A stretch of DNA of 32,046 nucleotides from VGWB01 sp964480945. GTDB lineage: Bacteria > Bacteroidota > Ignavibacteria > UBA10030. The position numbers were made by a program, and so were the translations under genes. The number at the start of each line of letters is the position of its first letter. The stretch's first letter is position 1. The stretch is taken from positions 1-32,046 of the forward strand of contig CAYZRX010000040.1 of assembly GCA_964480945.1 (NCBI GenBank). The letters run 5' to 3'. Below, piece by piece: positions 16,601-23,688 of the stretch. The notes beneath the pieces were generated by a model. That model ran no database searches. It had not been told where the DNA came from and was given only the letters and a program-made list of their open reading frames with translations.

Positions 16601-17583
16601 AGACCGTTGGAGTTCTCTCTGTGCCGGCGTTGTACCGGCAGCAGGAGATCGATCAGGAACTCGCGCAGCGAAACGCATTCATGCTTGGTGCGTACGCGTT
16701 CGTCGTATTGATTATCATCGTGATCGGCATCCTGCTGGCGAACCGGCTTTCCAAGCCGCTCCGCGATCTCTCGGAAGCCGCGACGTCCATCGGCAAGGGA
16801 AATCTTGACGTCCAGCTCAGGGTCCGTTCGGCAGACGAGGTGGGGGAGCTTGTGAGGTCGTTCAACGAAATGACAAAGGAGTTGAAGGCGAGTCGCGAGA
16901 ATGTCGCGCGCGCCGAGCGCGAGCTCGCATGGAAGGAAATGGCAAAACAGGTGGCCCATGAAATCAAGAATCCTCTCACGCCCATCAAGCTCTCGATCCA
17001 GCATCTTCTGCAGGCGTACAAAGATGAAGTCAAGGACTACGGAGAGATTCTGCAGCGGGTCTCCGCAACCGTCATCGAGCAGATCGAAGTCTTGTCGCGC
17101 ATAGCATCGGAGTTTTCGAATTTCGCCCGCATGCCCGAGCGCAGATTTGAGCGTGTTGATGTAAAGCAGCTTCTGCAGGAAACGGTGGCTCTCTTCAGCG
17201 ACGTTCGCGGGATTGAATTTCGCACGAAATTGGCGGATGCTGGTGTCATTCTTGTGGCCGACAAGGATGAGTTGCGCCGGGTGTTTGTCAACCTCATCCG
17301 GAACAGCGTCCAAGCCATGGAACAGGGAGGAACCATCTCCGTCGAGCTTGAGGTCCTGGACCGATTCTGCCGGATTACGATCACCGATACGGGGAGCGGC
17401 ATTCCCGAAGAGTTGCAGCCGAAGGTGTTCCAGCCGAATTTCTCAACCAAGACAGACGGCATGGGCCTGGGCTTGGCAATTGCGGCGAAGGTGATCGAGG
17501 ACCTCAACGGGACTATTCATCTCCGCAGCACGATGGGGAAAGGTACCACGGTCGAGGTGAGAATCCCGCTGAAACTTGGATGA
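13660..17583 (+). CDS. Very large NtrY-like sensor histidine kinase
   Basis: The 1307-residue kinase has an N-terminal transmembrane helix, an extracytoplasmic region at about residues 40-250 and a block of about eight helices up to about 560. A second extracytoplasmic region reaches about 800, followed by two more helices, a third extracytoplasmic region and a last helix near 1010-1030. HAMP follows (NRLSKPLRDLSEAATSIGKG). HisKA contains VAHEIKNPLTPIKLSIQHLL with phospho-acceptor His1100. The HATPase has an N box (FVNLIRNSVQAM), G1 (DTGSGIPEE) and G2 (GMGLGLAIA). The H-box resembles NtrY, but the protein is far longer than typical NtrY (about 750). No response regulator gene adjoins it; pgeF starts 1 bp after its stop. 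The ATG at 13660 was chosen over an upstream in-frame codon at 13615 that overlaps the previous gene. Confidence 0.85.
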   Translation: MFNPLSIVEKKLRPALWGSFICVAILLGLAGGQQGCNYQIEHRWARQKQEREQELNRLITERFDQRVRDQFALAGTIAADERLFHLLVSGDPAGMASAFDRLEAYRNDEVSIDLADSQGTILAWSGRSVAGSYRKVFQQARGDSLVVVPQLGIHRYLSIALAVFPNRYYVVVSRPLEINYPISNRFVTRSSFSDELSDDAGMAVRLVFDEPPRDSAAEGLFVIPLRALGAVPVAYATVPAPTVQSEIQSSSQLFERWEGVFLALGAGLLGFVLFAKSRSAKSRLLRVILAGLLIWGLRLVWRQVDFPGAMVGGLFFDPTIYASPFVFRFASSLGELLLSCVALLLTSALILWEILRSSASREALAERVSPVKNLLRFTLAFLLAFALQWILRAFGATMRSFVFDSTLRFQNPASFLPDVPVFLMHFNILLFTLSLLCITGAILLVMARWVSPSLPRSRRQIWLPLVLIVLLIAANILFVVVDRVPQVPMYYPLLVFAISLFLLFWLAPETREGNLWKRDLLRKVLILGCAAFVLSAIILDAKLHEKERQRVQVFADELLRPVDSWLSFVVSDGLRSAVAEASDQLGGSDADSATVANLAFTLWAQTLMSREGYNSAIIVYDHQGKEVSRFSVGLTSYEQVEVLSKVFDAEEEALQVVERKVPSGTIKYYGDWGSVLDSQGRLMGYVAVLLSASQKTLFRAETPEPLRTGPREEFEEGFRQVSISEYQQGVLVSTTDPILFRGSHLAAAIAAELDASKDRFVWTEQNLDGRSFNILYAKDAANHERLLALGIESVDIRWHLFNFVKALMIYAAFFCLVALVYLVRFFIKERSLRLGFRGKLVSSFALLSVVPLLLMAYYNRELAIERLNENITRRLSQDLTLLDQRILNTVLDEEDFVSGINNDYCEVAAADLGVDFSVYAGSMLQASSRPELYRAAILDRRLTGIAYVNTVILGRTFFSDLESIGEVSYIVGYRPIVFRGKTVGVLSVPALYRQQEIDQELAQRNAFMLGAYAFVVLIIIVIGILLANRLSKPLRDLSEAATSIGKGNLDVQLRVRSADEVGELVRSFNEMTKELKASRENVARAERELAWKEMAKQVAHEIKNPLTPIKLSIQHLLQAYKDEVKDYGEILQRVSATVIEQIEVLSRIASEFSNFARMPERRFERVDVKQLLQETVALFSDVRGIEFRTKLADAGVILVADKDELRRVFVNLIRNSVQAMEQGGTISVELEVLDRFCRITITDTGSGIPEELQPKVFQPNFSTKTDGMGLGLAIAAKVIEDLNGTIHLRSTMGKGTTVEVRIPLKLG

Positions 17584-17584
17584 G

Positions 17585-18328
17585 ATGGACCTTCCCCTCT
17601 TGATCACTTCGGAGAAACTCTCGCGCATCCCGGGACTCCGGTTTGGCCTGAGCACGCGGAACGGCGGCGTCAGTCCGGATCCGTACGGGATGAACACGAG
17701 TCTTCGGGTTGGTGACCGTGCCGAACACGTCCACGCAAATCGGAAGAGGCTGCTCGGCTTGCTTGGCCTCGAGAATGTGCCGTTGGCGCTTCCGGTTCAG
17801 TGTCACTCCAATGTCGTCTTGATTGCTACACGACCCGGGGAGTACCCTGCGTGTGACGGGCTCGCAACCGGCAAAACGGGGCTCGCTCTGGCGGTCTCGA
17901 TTGCCGACTGTCTTCCGGTTGTCCTGTATGACAGCAGGCACAGGGCGGTCGCACTTGTCCACGCTGGCTGGAGGGGAACGGCGGAGGGGATCGCGCAGCG
18001 TGCCGTGAGGGTCATGGGGCGCGAATTTCGCTCCAACGCTGCCGACCTCACTGTCTACCTGGGCACTTCGGCGGGCGTGTGCTGCTATGAAGTCGGACCC
18101 GAGGTCGCCGAGCGGTTTCCTGAGCCGTGCGTGGAGAGGCGGGCAAATGGACTCTACCTCGATCTCAAGGAGGCGAACCTTCGGCAACTGCTTGATGTTG
18201 GAGTGGAGAGGAGGAATGTTGAAGTCTCGCCCCACTGCACCATCTGTGAACCCGATCTCTTTCACTCTTACAGGAGAGACAGGGCAGATTCTGGGCGAAT
18301 GATGGCGATCGCCAGTCTTATCACCTAA
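17585..18328 (+). CDS. pgeF: Peptidoglycan editing factor PgeF (YfiH / laccase-domain family)
   Basis: The protein belongs to the YfiH family. The metal-binding and catalytic triad is visible as QCHSNVV, IADCLPVVLYD and VHAGWRGTAEGI. CCYEVGPEV and the C-terminal CTICEPDLFHSYRRD are also characteristic. Family members remove wrongly incorporated residues from peptidoglycan precursors and also show purine nucleoside phosphorylase and polyphenol oxidase activity in vitro. An in-frame TTG at 17576 could add three residues, but ATG 17585 starts 1 bp after the kinase stop and is preferred. Placement between a sensor kinase and glmS suggests a cell-envelope theme. Confidence 0.92.
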   Translation: MDLPLLITSEKLSRIPGLRFGLSTRNGGVSPDPYGMNTSLRVGDRAEHVHANRKRLLGLLGLENVPLALPVQCHSNVVLIATRPGEYPACDGLATGKTGLALAVSIADCLPVVLYDSRHRAVALVHAGWRGTAEGIAQRAVRVMGREFRSNAADLTVYLGTSAGVCCYEVGPEVAERFPEPCVERRANGLYLDLKEANLRQLLDVGVERRNVEVSPHCTICEPDLFHSYRRDRADSGRMMAIASLIT

Positions 18329-18344
18329 AGGGCATCAGCAAGCT

Positions 18345-20177
18345 ATGTGCGGCATCGTCGGGTACATCGGAAGAAGGAATGCTTTGCCGGTCATCCTCTC
18401 GGGCTTGAAGCGGTTGGAGTACCGAGGATACGACTCGGCGGGCGTCGCCGTCCTGGAGGGAGGGAAAATCGAGGTGACGAAAACGGTCGGGAAGGTCGCT
18501 GAACTTGAGCAGACGCTCGGCTCGAATGCCTCTTCCTCGTTGATCGGCATGGGGCACACGCGGTGGGCGACGCACGGTGAGCCGAGCGTGTTGAACGCTC
18601 ATCCCCACTTGGATTGCGACGGCAGGATCGCGGTGATTCATAATGGAGTGATCGAAAATTACGCGGTTTTGAAGAAGAAGCTCGTCCAGAGCGGTCATCT
18701 TTTCCGATCGGCTACCGACACCGAGGTGATCGCCCATCTGATCGAAGAGTTCAACCGGTGGGACAACGACCTCGAATCTGCCGTCCGCAAAGCACTCCTG
18801 CAAGTACAGGGAACCTACGGGATGGTCATCATGAGTGAACGCGAGCCTGATCGGCTGATCGTTGCGCGGCACGGGAGCCCCCTGGTGATCGGTCTGGGAG
18901 ATCAGGAGTACATCATTGCCTCCGATGCCTCGGCACTGATCGAGCACACGCGAAAGGTCGTCTATCTCGCGGACGGGGAGGTGGCGACGGTGATGAGAGA
19001 GGGCGTGAAGACCAAGACGCTGGGAGACGTCGAGATAAAGAACTTCGTTGAGGAGCTGACCTTCGATCTCGCACAGATCGAAAGGGGTGGACACGATCAT
19101 TTCATGCTGAAGGAGATCTACGAACAGCCGGAGACGATCAGAAACGCGATGCGCGGGCGCCTGCGCGTTGAGGAGGGGGAGGTGAAGCTTGGGGGTCTGG
19201 AGCACGTTCTCGAACGGTTGTTGCAGGCTCGTCGCATCATCCTGATTGGTTGTGGTACGTCGTGGCACGCGGGACTTGTAGGCGAGTATATGATCGAACA
19301 GATTGCCAAAGTGCCGGTCGAGGTTGAATACGCATCGGAGTTTCGATATCGCAACCCGCTCGTTTCGAGTGAAGACGTCGTGTTCGCCATCAGCCAAAGC
19401 GGTGAGACCGCCGACACGATGGCCGCGCTTCGTGAGGCAAAGGTGAGGGGAGCGACGGTGCTTGGAATCGTCAACGTCGTTGGGAGCAGCATCGCGCGTG
19501 AGACGGAGGGTGGAGTCTACGTCCATGCCGGCCCTGAGATCGGCGTGGCGTCGACGAAGGCCTTCACCTCCCAACTGACGGTTCTGGCGCTCATTTCAGT
19601 GATGCTCGCCCGGGCACACGGCATGCCCGCATCCGACGCGCGCGTGCTGACACGCGAGCTTGATAGCCTCCCAACGAAGGTCGACTATGTCTTGAAGACT
19701 GTCGGGCGGGTCAGAGAGATTGCGGAGGAATTCAAGGATGCCCGGAATGCCCTTTATCTGGGGCGGGGAGGGAATTTTCCTGTCGCCTTGGAGGGTGCGC
19801 TGAAGCTCAAGGAGATCTCCTACATCCATGCTGAGGGGTATCCGGCAGCCGAAATGAAGCACGGCCCGATCGCGCTGATCGACGAGAAGATGCCGGTCGT
19901 CTTCATCGCTCCGAAGGACGCAATCTACGACAAAGTCTTGAGCAACATGGAGGAGGTGCGCGCGAGAAAAGGAAAGATCATAGCGGTCGCGAACGAAGAC
20001 GATGAGGAAATCGAGCGTTTGGCCGAATTCGTTCTGCGTGTGCCACGGACCTACGGTTTCTTCGGTCCCATCATCAACATCATCCCGCTTCAGCTGTTGG
20101 CATACTATATCGCCGTCGCGCGGGGAGTGAATGTGGATCAGCCTCGGAACCTGGCGAAAAGCGTGACAGTGGAATAG
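18345..20177 (+). CDS. glmS: Glutamine--fructose-6-phosphate aminotransferase (isomerizing)
   Basis: The 610-residue protein has the full GlmS layout. An N-terminal class II glutamine amidotransferase domain has nucleophile Cys2 exposed after Met removal (MCGIVGYIG), with RLEYRGYDSAG and HTRWATHG. Two SIS domains bind fructose 6-phosphate (CGTSWHAG, SQSGETADTMAAL, LGRGGNFPVALEGALKLKEI). The C-terminus is PRNLAKSVTVE. It makes glucosamine 6-phosphate, the entry to UDP-GlcNAc for peptidoglycan and lipopolysaccharide. It follows pgeF by 16 bp, and there is no room for a glmS ribozyme, so control by that route is excluded here. Confidence 0.97.
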   Translation: MCGIVGYIGRRNALPVILSGLKRLEYRGYDSAGVAVLEGGKIEVTKTVGKVAELEQTLGSNASSSLIGMGHTRWATHGEPSVLNAHPHLDCDGRIAVIHNGVIENYAVLKKKLVQSGHLFRSATDTEVIAHLIEEFNRWDNDLESAVRKALLQVQGTYGMVIMSEREPDRLIVARHGSPLVIGLGDQEYIIASDASALIEHTRKVVYLADGEVATVMREGVKTKTLGDVEIKNFVEELTFDLAQIERGGHDHFMLKEIYEQPETIRNAMRGRLRVEEGEVKLGGLEHVLERLLQARRIILIGCGTSWHAGLVGEYMIEQIAKVPVEVEYASEFRYRNPLVSSEDVVFAISQSGETADTMAALREAKVRGATVLGIVNVVGSSIARETEGGVYVHAGPEIGVASTKAFTSQLTVLALISVMLARAHGMPASDARVLTRELDSLPTKVDYVLKTVGRVREIAEEFKDARNALYLGRGGNFPVALEGALKLKEISYIHAEGYPAAEMKHGPIALIDEKMPVVFIAPKDAIYDKVLSNMEEVRARKGKIIAVANEDDEEIERLAEFVLRVPRTYGFFGPIINIIPLQLLAYYIAVARGVNVDQPRNLAKSVTVE

Positions 20178-20183
20178 CACCCT

Positions 20184-20211
20184 TTGATTTTCCACGAAAT
20201 CTTGCTATCTT
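20184..20211 (+). promoter_or_regulatory. Possible promoter for the FabL-like reductase gene
   Basis: TTGATT (20184-20189) and TATCTT (20206-20211) with a 16-bp spacer lie in the 70-bp gap after glmS, about 36 bp upstream of the start codon. A strong GGAGGAG Shine-Dalgarno follows. The promoter call is by eye. Confidence 0.45.
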
Positions 20212-20247
20212 GGACACCCAAAATGCGCATCTCTGGAGGAGTGGAAT

Positions 20248-21069
20248 ATGAAAGCTGAGCCGCGATTCAAGTCGACGGATTGGGCCCTGATCCTCGGTGC
20301 CTCGAGTGGTTTCGGTGGCGCCACCGCCGTCGAGCTGGCGAAGCACGGGATGAGTGTTTTTGGTGTCCACCTCGACCGCCAGGCAACGATGCCGGCCGTC
20401 CAGCATGTGATCCGGGAGATTAAGCACACCGGCAGCGATGCCGTCTTCTACAATATCAACGCCGCCGACGCTATTAAGCGGGAGGAGGCGCTCGATGACA
20501 TTCAGGAGCGCTTCTCGAAGGATTCGTCCAACACCGTCAAGGTCTTCCTCCACTCCCTGGCATTCGGAACGCTGAAATCCTTTATCGCGCAGAAGCCGGA
20601 GGAGATGATAACCCAGGCGCAGATAGAAATGACGCTGGACGTCATGGCGCACAGTCTGGTCTACTGGGTTCAGGGGCTCATTGCGCGCAAGCTGATGAAG
20701 AAGGGGGCCCGCGTGTTCGGCATGACGAGCTCCGGGGGGCACACCGTGATCCCGAACTACGGCGCCGTCTCGGCTGCGAAGGCAACGCTGGAGTCCCATA
20801 TTCGACAGCTCGCGATGGAACTCGGCCCGATAGGGATTACGTGCAACGCCATCATGGCAGGTGTGACCGACACGCCAGCCTTGCGGAAGATCCCGAAGAG
20901 CGACAAGATGGTCGAGGTCGCGCGAGCCAAGAATCCTTCCAACCGCCTGACGACGCCGGAGGACGTGGCGAAGGCCATCGTGTTGCTCGCCGACGAGAAC
21001 GCATACTGGATCTCGGGAAATGTCATCGGCGTGGATGGAGGCGAAGACATCGTGAGCTACGTAGGCTAA
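20248..21069 (+). CDS. SDR-family enoyl-ACP reductase-like enzyme (FabL/FabI type)
   Basis: The 273-residue short-chain dehydrogenase has the cofactor-binding GASSGFGGATAVEL near its N-terminus and a C-terminal WISGNVIGVDGGED. The active-site region reads TSSGGHTVIPNYGAVSAAK: Tyr is followed by six residues and then Lys. The Tyr-X6-Lys spacing is typical of enoyl-ACP reductases FabI and FabL, whereas ordinary SDR enzymes have Tyr-X3-Lys. The GxxxGxG glycine pattern fits FabL, which uses NADPH. It would catalyse the last step of fatty-acid elongation. GGAGGAG precedes the ATG. Dienoyl-CoA reductase or another atypical SDR is the main alternative. An acyl-CoA dehydrogenase follows. Confidence 0.72.
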   Translation: MKAEPRFKSTDWALILGASSGFGGATAVELAKHGMSVFGVHLDRQATMPAVQHVIREIKHTGSDAVFYNINAADAIKREEALDDIQERFSKDSSNTVKVFLHSLAFGTLKSFIAQKPEEMITQAQIEMTLDVMAHSLVYWVQGLIARKLMKKGARVFGMTSSGGHTVIPNYGAVSAAKATLESHIRQLAMELGPIGITCNAIMAGVTDTPALRKIPKSDKMVEVARAKNPSNRLTTPEDVAKAIVLLADENAYWISGNVIGVDGGEDIVSYVG

Positions 21070-21119
21070 GAGAGCCGGCAGATCGCACCGTTTTCCTATT
21101 CTCATTACTAAGGATACCT

Positions 21120-22262
21120 ATGTTCGACTTCGAATTTACCGAGGAGCAGAGAATGCTCCGCGACATGGTCCGTGATTTCACCAAAGCAGAGATCAAGCCG
21201 ATTGCACGACGAATTGACGAGGAGGAGAGGATCCCTCCTGAGCTCATCCAGAAGATCAAAGATGTCGGTCTTCTCGGCGCTGCGTTCCCCACGGAGTACG
21301 GGGGAGGAGGGTTTGGAGAGCTGGGGTACTGCATCGTTCAAGAGGAGGTGGCAAGGGGGTGCCTCTCGACGTCGACGTTCATTGGGGCTCATCAGTCGAT
21401 CGCGGCGAATGCTATCTACATTGGCGGATCGGATTACTTGAAGAAGAAGTACCTCGTCCCCCTCGCTGAGGGAAAGCTCGTCGGAGCGTTCGCGCTGACC
21501 GAGACGCTGGCGGGGTCGGATTCCTTTAATCTCCGGACCCGAGCGCGCCTCGATGGGAATGAGTGGGTGATCAATGGCGAGAAGCTGTGGATAACGAACG
21601 GCTCCATTGCAGACGTCATTTCGGTTTTCGCGCGAACGGAGAAAGGGATTTCCGGGTTTGTCGTTGAAACAAATTTGCCGGGCTTCTCTGCCGGACCTCC
21701 GGAGAAGAAGATGGGGATCCGCGGGAGCGTCACAGCGCCGATATCGTTTGAAAACGTCCGGGTTCCCCAGGAGAATCTGATCGGGGCCGACGGAAGGGGA
21801 TTCCTCATCGCGATGAAAACACTGGACGCCGGCCGGTTGGGATTGGGAGCCGCGTGTCTGGGTGCAGCCAAGGAACTGCTTGAGCTCTCGACGCGGTACG
21901 CGAAAGAGCGAAAGCAATTCGACGTCACGATCTCTCAGTTCGAGGCCATCCAGTTTATGTTGGCGGAAATGGCCTCGTTGATTTACGCGATGGAATCTAT
22001 CGTGTACCGGACAGCTGCCGCGTACGACGCGGGGAAATCGATCTCGCGGCAATCGGCGACGGTCAAACTGCTTTGCTCGGAATTCCTGGACGAGGTGGCT
22101 GATTCCGCCGTCCAGATTCACGGAGGAATGGGCTACTCACGCGAGATGCCGATCGAACGGTACTATCGTGATTCGCGAATCAACCGCATCTTCGAGGGCA
22201 CGAACGAAATTCAGAAGATCGTCATCGCGCGGGATGTCATCAAGAAGAACGGCGTGTTGTGA
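21120..22262 (+). CDS. Acyl-CoA dehydrogenase
   Basis: The 380-residue flavoenzyme has the typical family length and motifs: FTEEQRMLRDMVRDF at the start, the FAD-binding blocks ALTETLAGSD and WITNGSIADV, and the C-terminal QIHGGMGYSREMPIERYYRD. The catalytic-base region is IFEGTNEIQ, with Glu as in medium- and short-chain enzymes. It oxidises acyl-CoA thioesters to enoyl-CoA and passes electrons to ETF. The exact substrate (short-chain or branched) cannot be read here. The frame is open back to 20841 through the reductase gene, but ATG 21120 gives the family N-terminus. The assembly gap begins 26 bp after its stop. Confidence 0.92.
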   Translation: MFDFEFTEEQRMLRDMVRDFTKAEIKPIARRIDEEERIPPELIQKIKDVGLLGAAFPTEYGGGGFGELGYCIVQEEVARGCLSTSTFIGAHQSIAANAIYIGGSDYLKKKYLVPLAEGKLVGAFALTETLAGSDSFNLRTRARLDGNEWVINGEKLWITNGSIADVISVFARTEKGISGFVVETNLPGFSAGPPEKKMGIRGSVTAPISFENVRVPQENLIGADGRGFLIAMKTLDAGRLGLGAACLGAAKELLELSTRYAKERKQFDVTISQFEAIQFMLAEMASLIYAMESIVYRTAAAYDAGKSISRQSATVKLLCSEFLDEVADSAVQIHGGMGYSREMPIERYYRDSRINRIFEGTNEIQKIVIARDVIKKNGVL

Positions 22263-22288
22263 GAATTGGCGATTGCAGATTTCGCATT

Positions 22289-22388
22289 NNNNNNNNNNNN
22301 NNNNNNNNNNNNNNNNNNNNNNNNNNNNNNNNNNNNNNNNNNNNNNNNNNNNNNNNNNNNNNNNNNNNNNNNNNNNNNNNNNNNNNNN
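22289..22388. other. Assembly gap (100 N)
   Basis: Exactly 100 undetermined bases, the conventional placeholder for a scaffold gap of unknown size. It falls immediately before copies of a tandem palindromic repeat, so the true gap probably holds more copies that failed to assemble. Whether the sequence left of the gap truly adjoins the tRNA region depends on scaffolding. Confidence 0.97.
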
Positions 22389-22487
22389 CCTGAAAATTTC
22401 ACAGACTTAGCTTCTCCGCCTTCGGCGGATCGCTAAGTCTGGAGGCAGAGAAGATGCATTTCGGATCCCGACAAGGAACGTCGGGAT
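22389..22487. repeat. Palindromic repeat, copy 1 (99 bp)
   Basis: The unit begins CCTGAAAATTTC and contains a first hairpin, CAGACTTAGC...GCTAAGTCTG, with an inner perfect stem TCCGCC-TTC-GGCGGA. A spacer GAGGCAGAGAAGATGCATTT follows, then a second hairpin (GATCCCGAC...GTCGGGATC). The left edge touches the assembly gap, so more copies may precede it. Confidence 0.85.
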
Positions 22488-22573
22488 CCTGAAAATTTCA
22501 CAGACATAGCTGCGCTCGCTAGGTCTGGAGGCAGAGAAGATACATTTCGGATGCCGACCAAGAAGGTCGGGAT
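22488..22573. repeat. Palindromic repeat, copy 2 (86 bp, different loop)
   Basis: Same order of parts as copy 1, but the first hairpin is shorter: AGACATAGC and GCTAGGTCT close over a TGCGCTC loop with one mismatch in the stem. The second hairpin is GATGCCGACC...GGTCGGGATC. Flanking parts are nearly identical to copy 1, so the difference lies mainly in the hairpin heads. Confidence 0.85.
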
Positions 22574-22635
22574 CCTGAAAATTTCACAGACTTAGCTTCT
22601 CCGCCTTCGGCGGATCGCTAAGTCTGGAAATTTTC
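22574..22635. repeat. Palindromic repeat, copy 3, closing against tRNA-Phe
   Basis: This copy has the same first hairpin as copy 1. After GCTAAGTCTGG it continues with AAATTTTC, the reverse complement of its own GAAAATTT start. The copy is therefore one large palindrome (about 19 pairs, with two single-base bulges, around the inner TCCGCC-TTC-GGCGGA stem). Its last base is directly before the first base of tRNA-Phe; the first two tRNA bases, GG, can even pair with the CC that begins the repeat. Confidence 0.85.
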
Positions 22636-22708
22636 GGACAGGTAGCTCAGTCGGTAGAGCAATGGACTGAAAATCCATGTGTCGGCGGTTCGATTCCGTC
22701 CCTGTCCA
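22636..22708 (+). tRNA. tRNA-Phe (GAA)
   Basis: A complete 73-nt cloverleaf can be drawn. The acceptor stem is GGACAGG/CCTGTCC, the D-arm GCTC/GAGC, the anticodon stem ATGGA/TCCAT around loop CTGAAAA (anticodon GAA), and the variable loop GTGTC. The T-arm is GGCGG/CCGTC around TTCGATT, with discriminator A. The 3' CCA is not encoded (CGA follows). An intrinsic terminator lies 17 bp downstream. A degenerate copy of its 3' half occurs at 24069-24103. Confidence 0.95.
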
Positions 22709-22724
22709 CGAAGGACCCTGTAGG

Positions 22725-22757
22725 ACGCTGCGCCGGATGTAGTCGCAGCGTTTTTTT
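22725..22757 (+). terminator. Rho-independent terminator after tRNA-Phe
   Basis: ACGCTGCG (22725-22732) pairs perfectly with CGCAGCGT (22744-22751), followed by a run of T to 22757. Placement 17 bp after the tRNA fits termination of the tRNA transcript. Confidence 0.9.
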
Positions 22758-22853
22758 ATGATTTTCCCTCCACTTTCGCTGAGAAGCACCCCTTGCACGT
22801 GAGGCTGGTCGGCGGGCGTTGATCGATGAAGCCTCCGTCATTCTCAAAACGAT

Positions 22854-23627
22854 CTAATCCTCGGTGTATTTCGCATTCGTTAGGTGTGCTGCGCGCTGAA
22901 GAAGCCGTATTGTTTCTTCGGACACAACGAGCGCCTGTCCGGCAACAACAGCTTGCGGAGGAAGTTCGCGGGCATCGCGATTCGTAAGGCGCTCATAGAT
23001 TACGAGCGCTGCGAGGTATGTCCCGAGCAGCGACGGATGAAAATCGTCCGGACCGTATAAGGGAAGCTCGGGGTTTTCCTGCCATGCCGCCAGCCAAGCC
23101 TCCCCGGCTGGAAGGAACAATCCCCCCACCGTATCCGCGGCGAGCTTGTAAGAGACGCGGACATCTTCGAAAAAGGCGGACTGACTTCTCTCAGGCCAGA
23201 CCATGTAGAGCGCGGTGCGAGCGCTGACGCCCCGAACGTACTGGTCGAACCGCTGTGTCCACTGTATCAGAAGGTCGCGGCTTTCCGGCAGTGAAGAGGG
23301 TCCCTGTTGAAGGATGACGTAATCCCAGCCGCCTCGCTTGATCTCTTCGACGGCGTTGCTTCCGCCGTTGAGATGATCAATGAGCGCGAAGTCCGCCTCG
23401 GCGACGGACTTATAGCTGATTGTCGCTCCCCCGAGAGAGGCTATTCCGGCGACAGTGCCGGGAAGGTCGTTCACATACGTCAGGCTGTTACCGATGTAGA
23501 GCACGTGCATGCCCGGACCTTCGAACGGCTCGAGCGGGGATTTGCAGCCGGCAAATGCCACAGTAACTGCCAAGAGCACAACGCTCAGTCTCACAGACTT
23601 GCAGGTGTTCAAGTGGCAAAAGCTCAC
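22854..23627 (-). CDS. SGNH-hydrolase-like lipoprotein
   Basis: The 257-residue protein has a lipoprotein signal peptide ending VAFAGC (Cys28) and an SGNH/GDSL-type hydrolase domain. The nucleophile block is YIGNSLTYVNDLP (Ser48) and the C-terminal catalytic Asp/His block is DDFHPSLLG. A central WDYVILQQGPSS fits block III. Such enzymes are esterases or deacetylases acting on glycans or lipids; the substrate is unknown. The frame is open to 23702, but a promoter lies inside that extension, and GTG at 23627 follows AGAGGGGG at good spacing, so GTG is taken as the start. It is the only convincing gene on the - strand and sits between tRNA-Phe and a broken copy of it. Confidence 0.8.
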   Translation of the reverse strand: MSFCHLNTCKSVRLSVVLLAVTVAFAGCKSPLEPFEGPGMHVLYIGNSLTYVNDLPGTVAGIASLGGATISYKSVAEADFALIDHLNGGSNAVEEIKRGGWDYVILQQGPSSLPESRDLLIQWTQRFDQYVRGVSARTALYMVWPERSQSAFFEDVRVSYKLAADTVGGLFLPAGEAWLAAWQENPELPLYGPDDFHPSLLGTYLAALVIYERLTNRDARELPPQAVVAGQALVVSEETIRLLQRAAHLTNAKYTED

Positions 23628-23658
23628 GAAGTGTCCCCCTCTTTCTGGTCGCCCAAAC

Positions 23659-23688
23659 ATTGTACTTTCAGACCTCTGGCGAAAGTAA
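23659..23688 (-). promoter_or_regulatory. Promoter of the SGNH lipoprotein gene
   Basis: Read on the - strand, TTACTT (23688-23683) and TACAAT (23664-23659) are 18 bp apart. Transcription would begin near 23652, about 25 nt before the GTG start and its AGAGGGGG ribosome binding site. This supports the GTG start over upstream in-frame ATG codons. Confidence 0.55.

Noticed and set aside
18329..18344. glmS ribozyme
   Set aside because: Only 16 bp separate pgeF and glmS, too short for the ribozyme.
20841..21119. Upstream extension of the acyl-CoA dehydrogenase frame
   Set aside because: It overlaps the end of the reductase gene in another frame and adds 93 residues unlike the family. ATG 21120 gives the standard N-terminus and length.
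22389..22635. CRISPR array
   Set aside because: The repeats are long and palindromic, differ in length and have near-identical spacers rather than unique ones; no cas genes are present.
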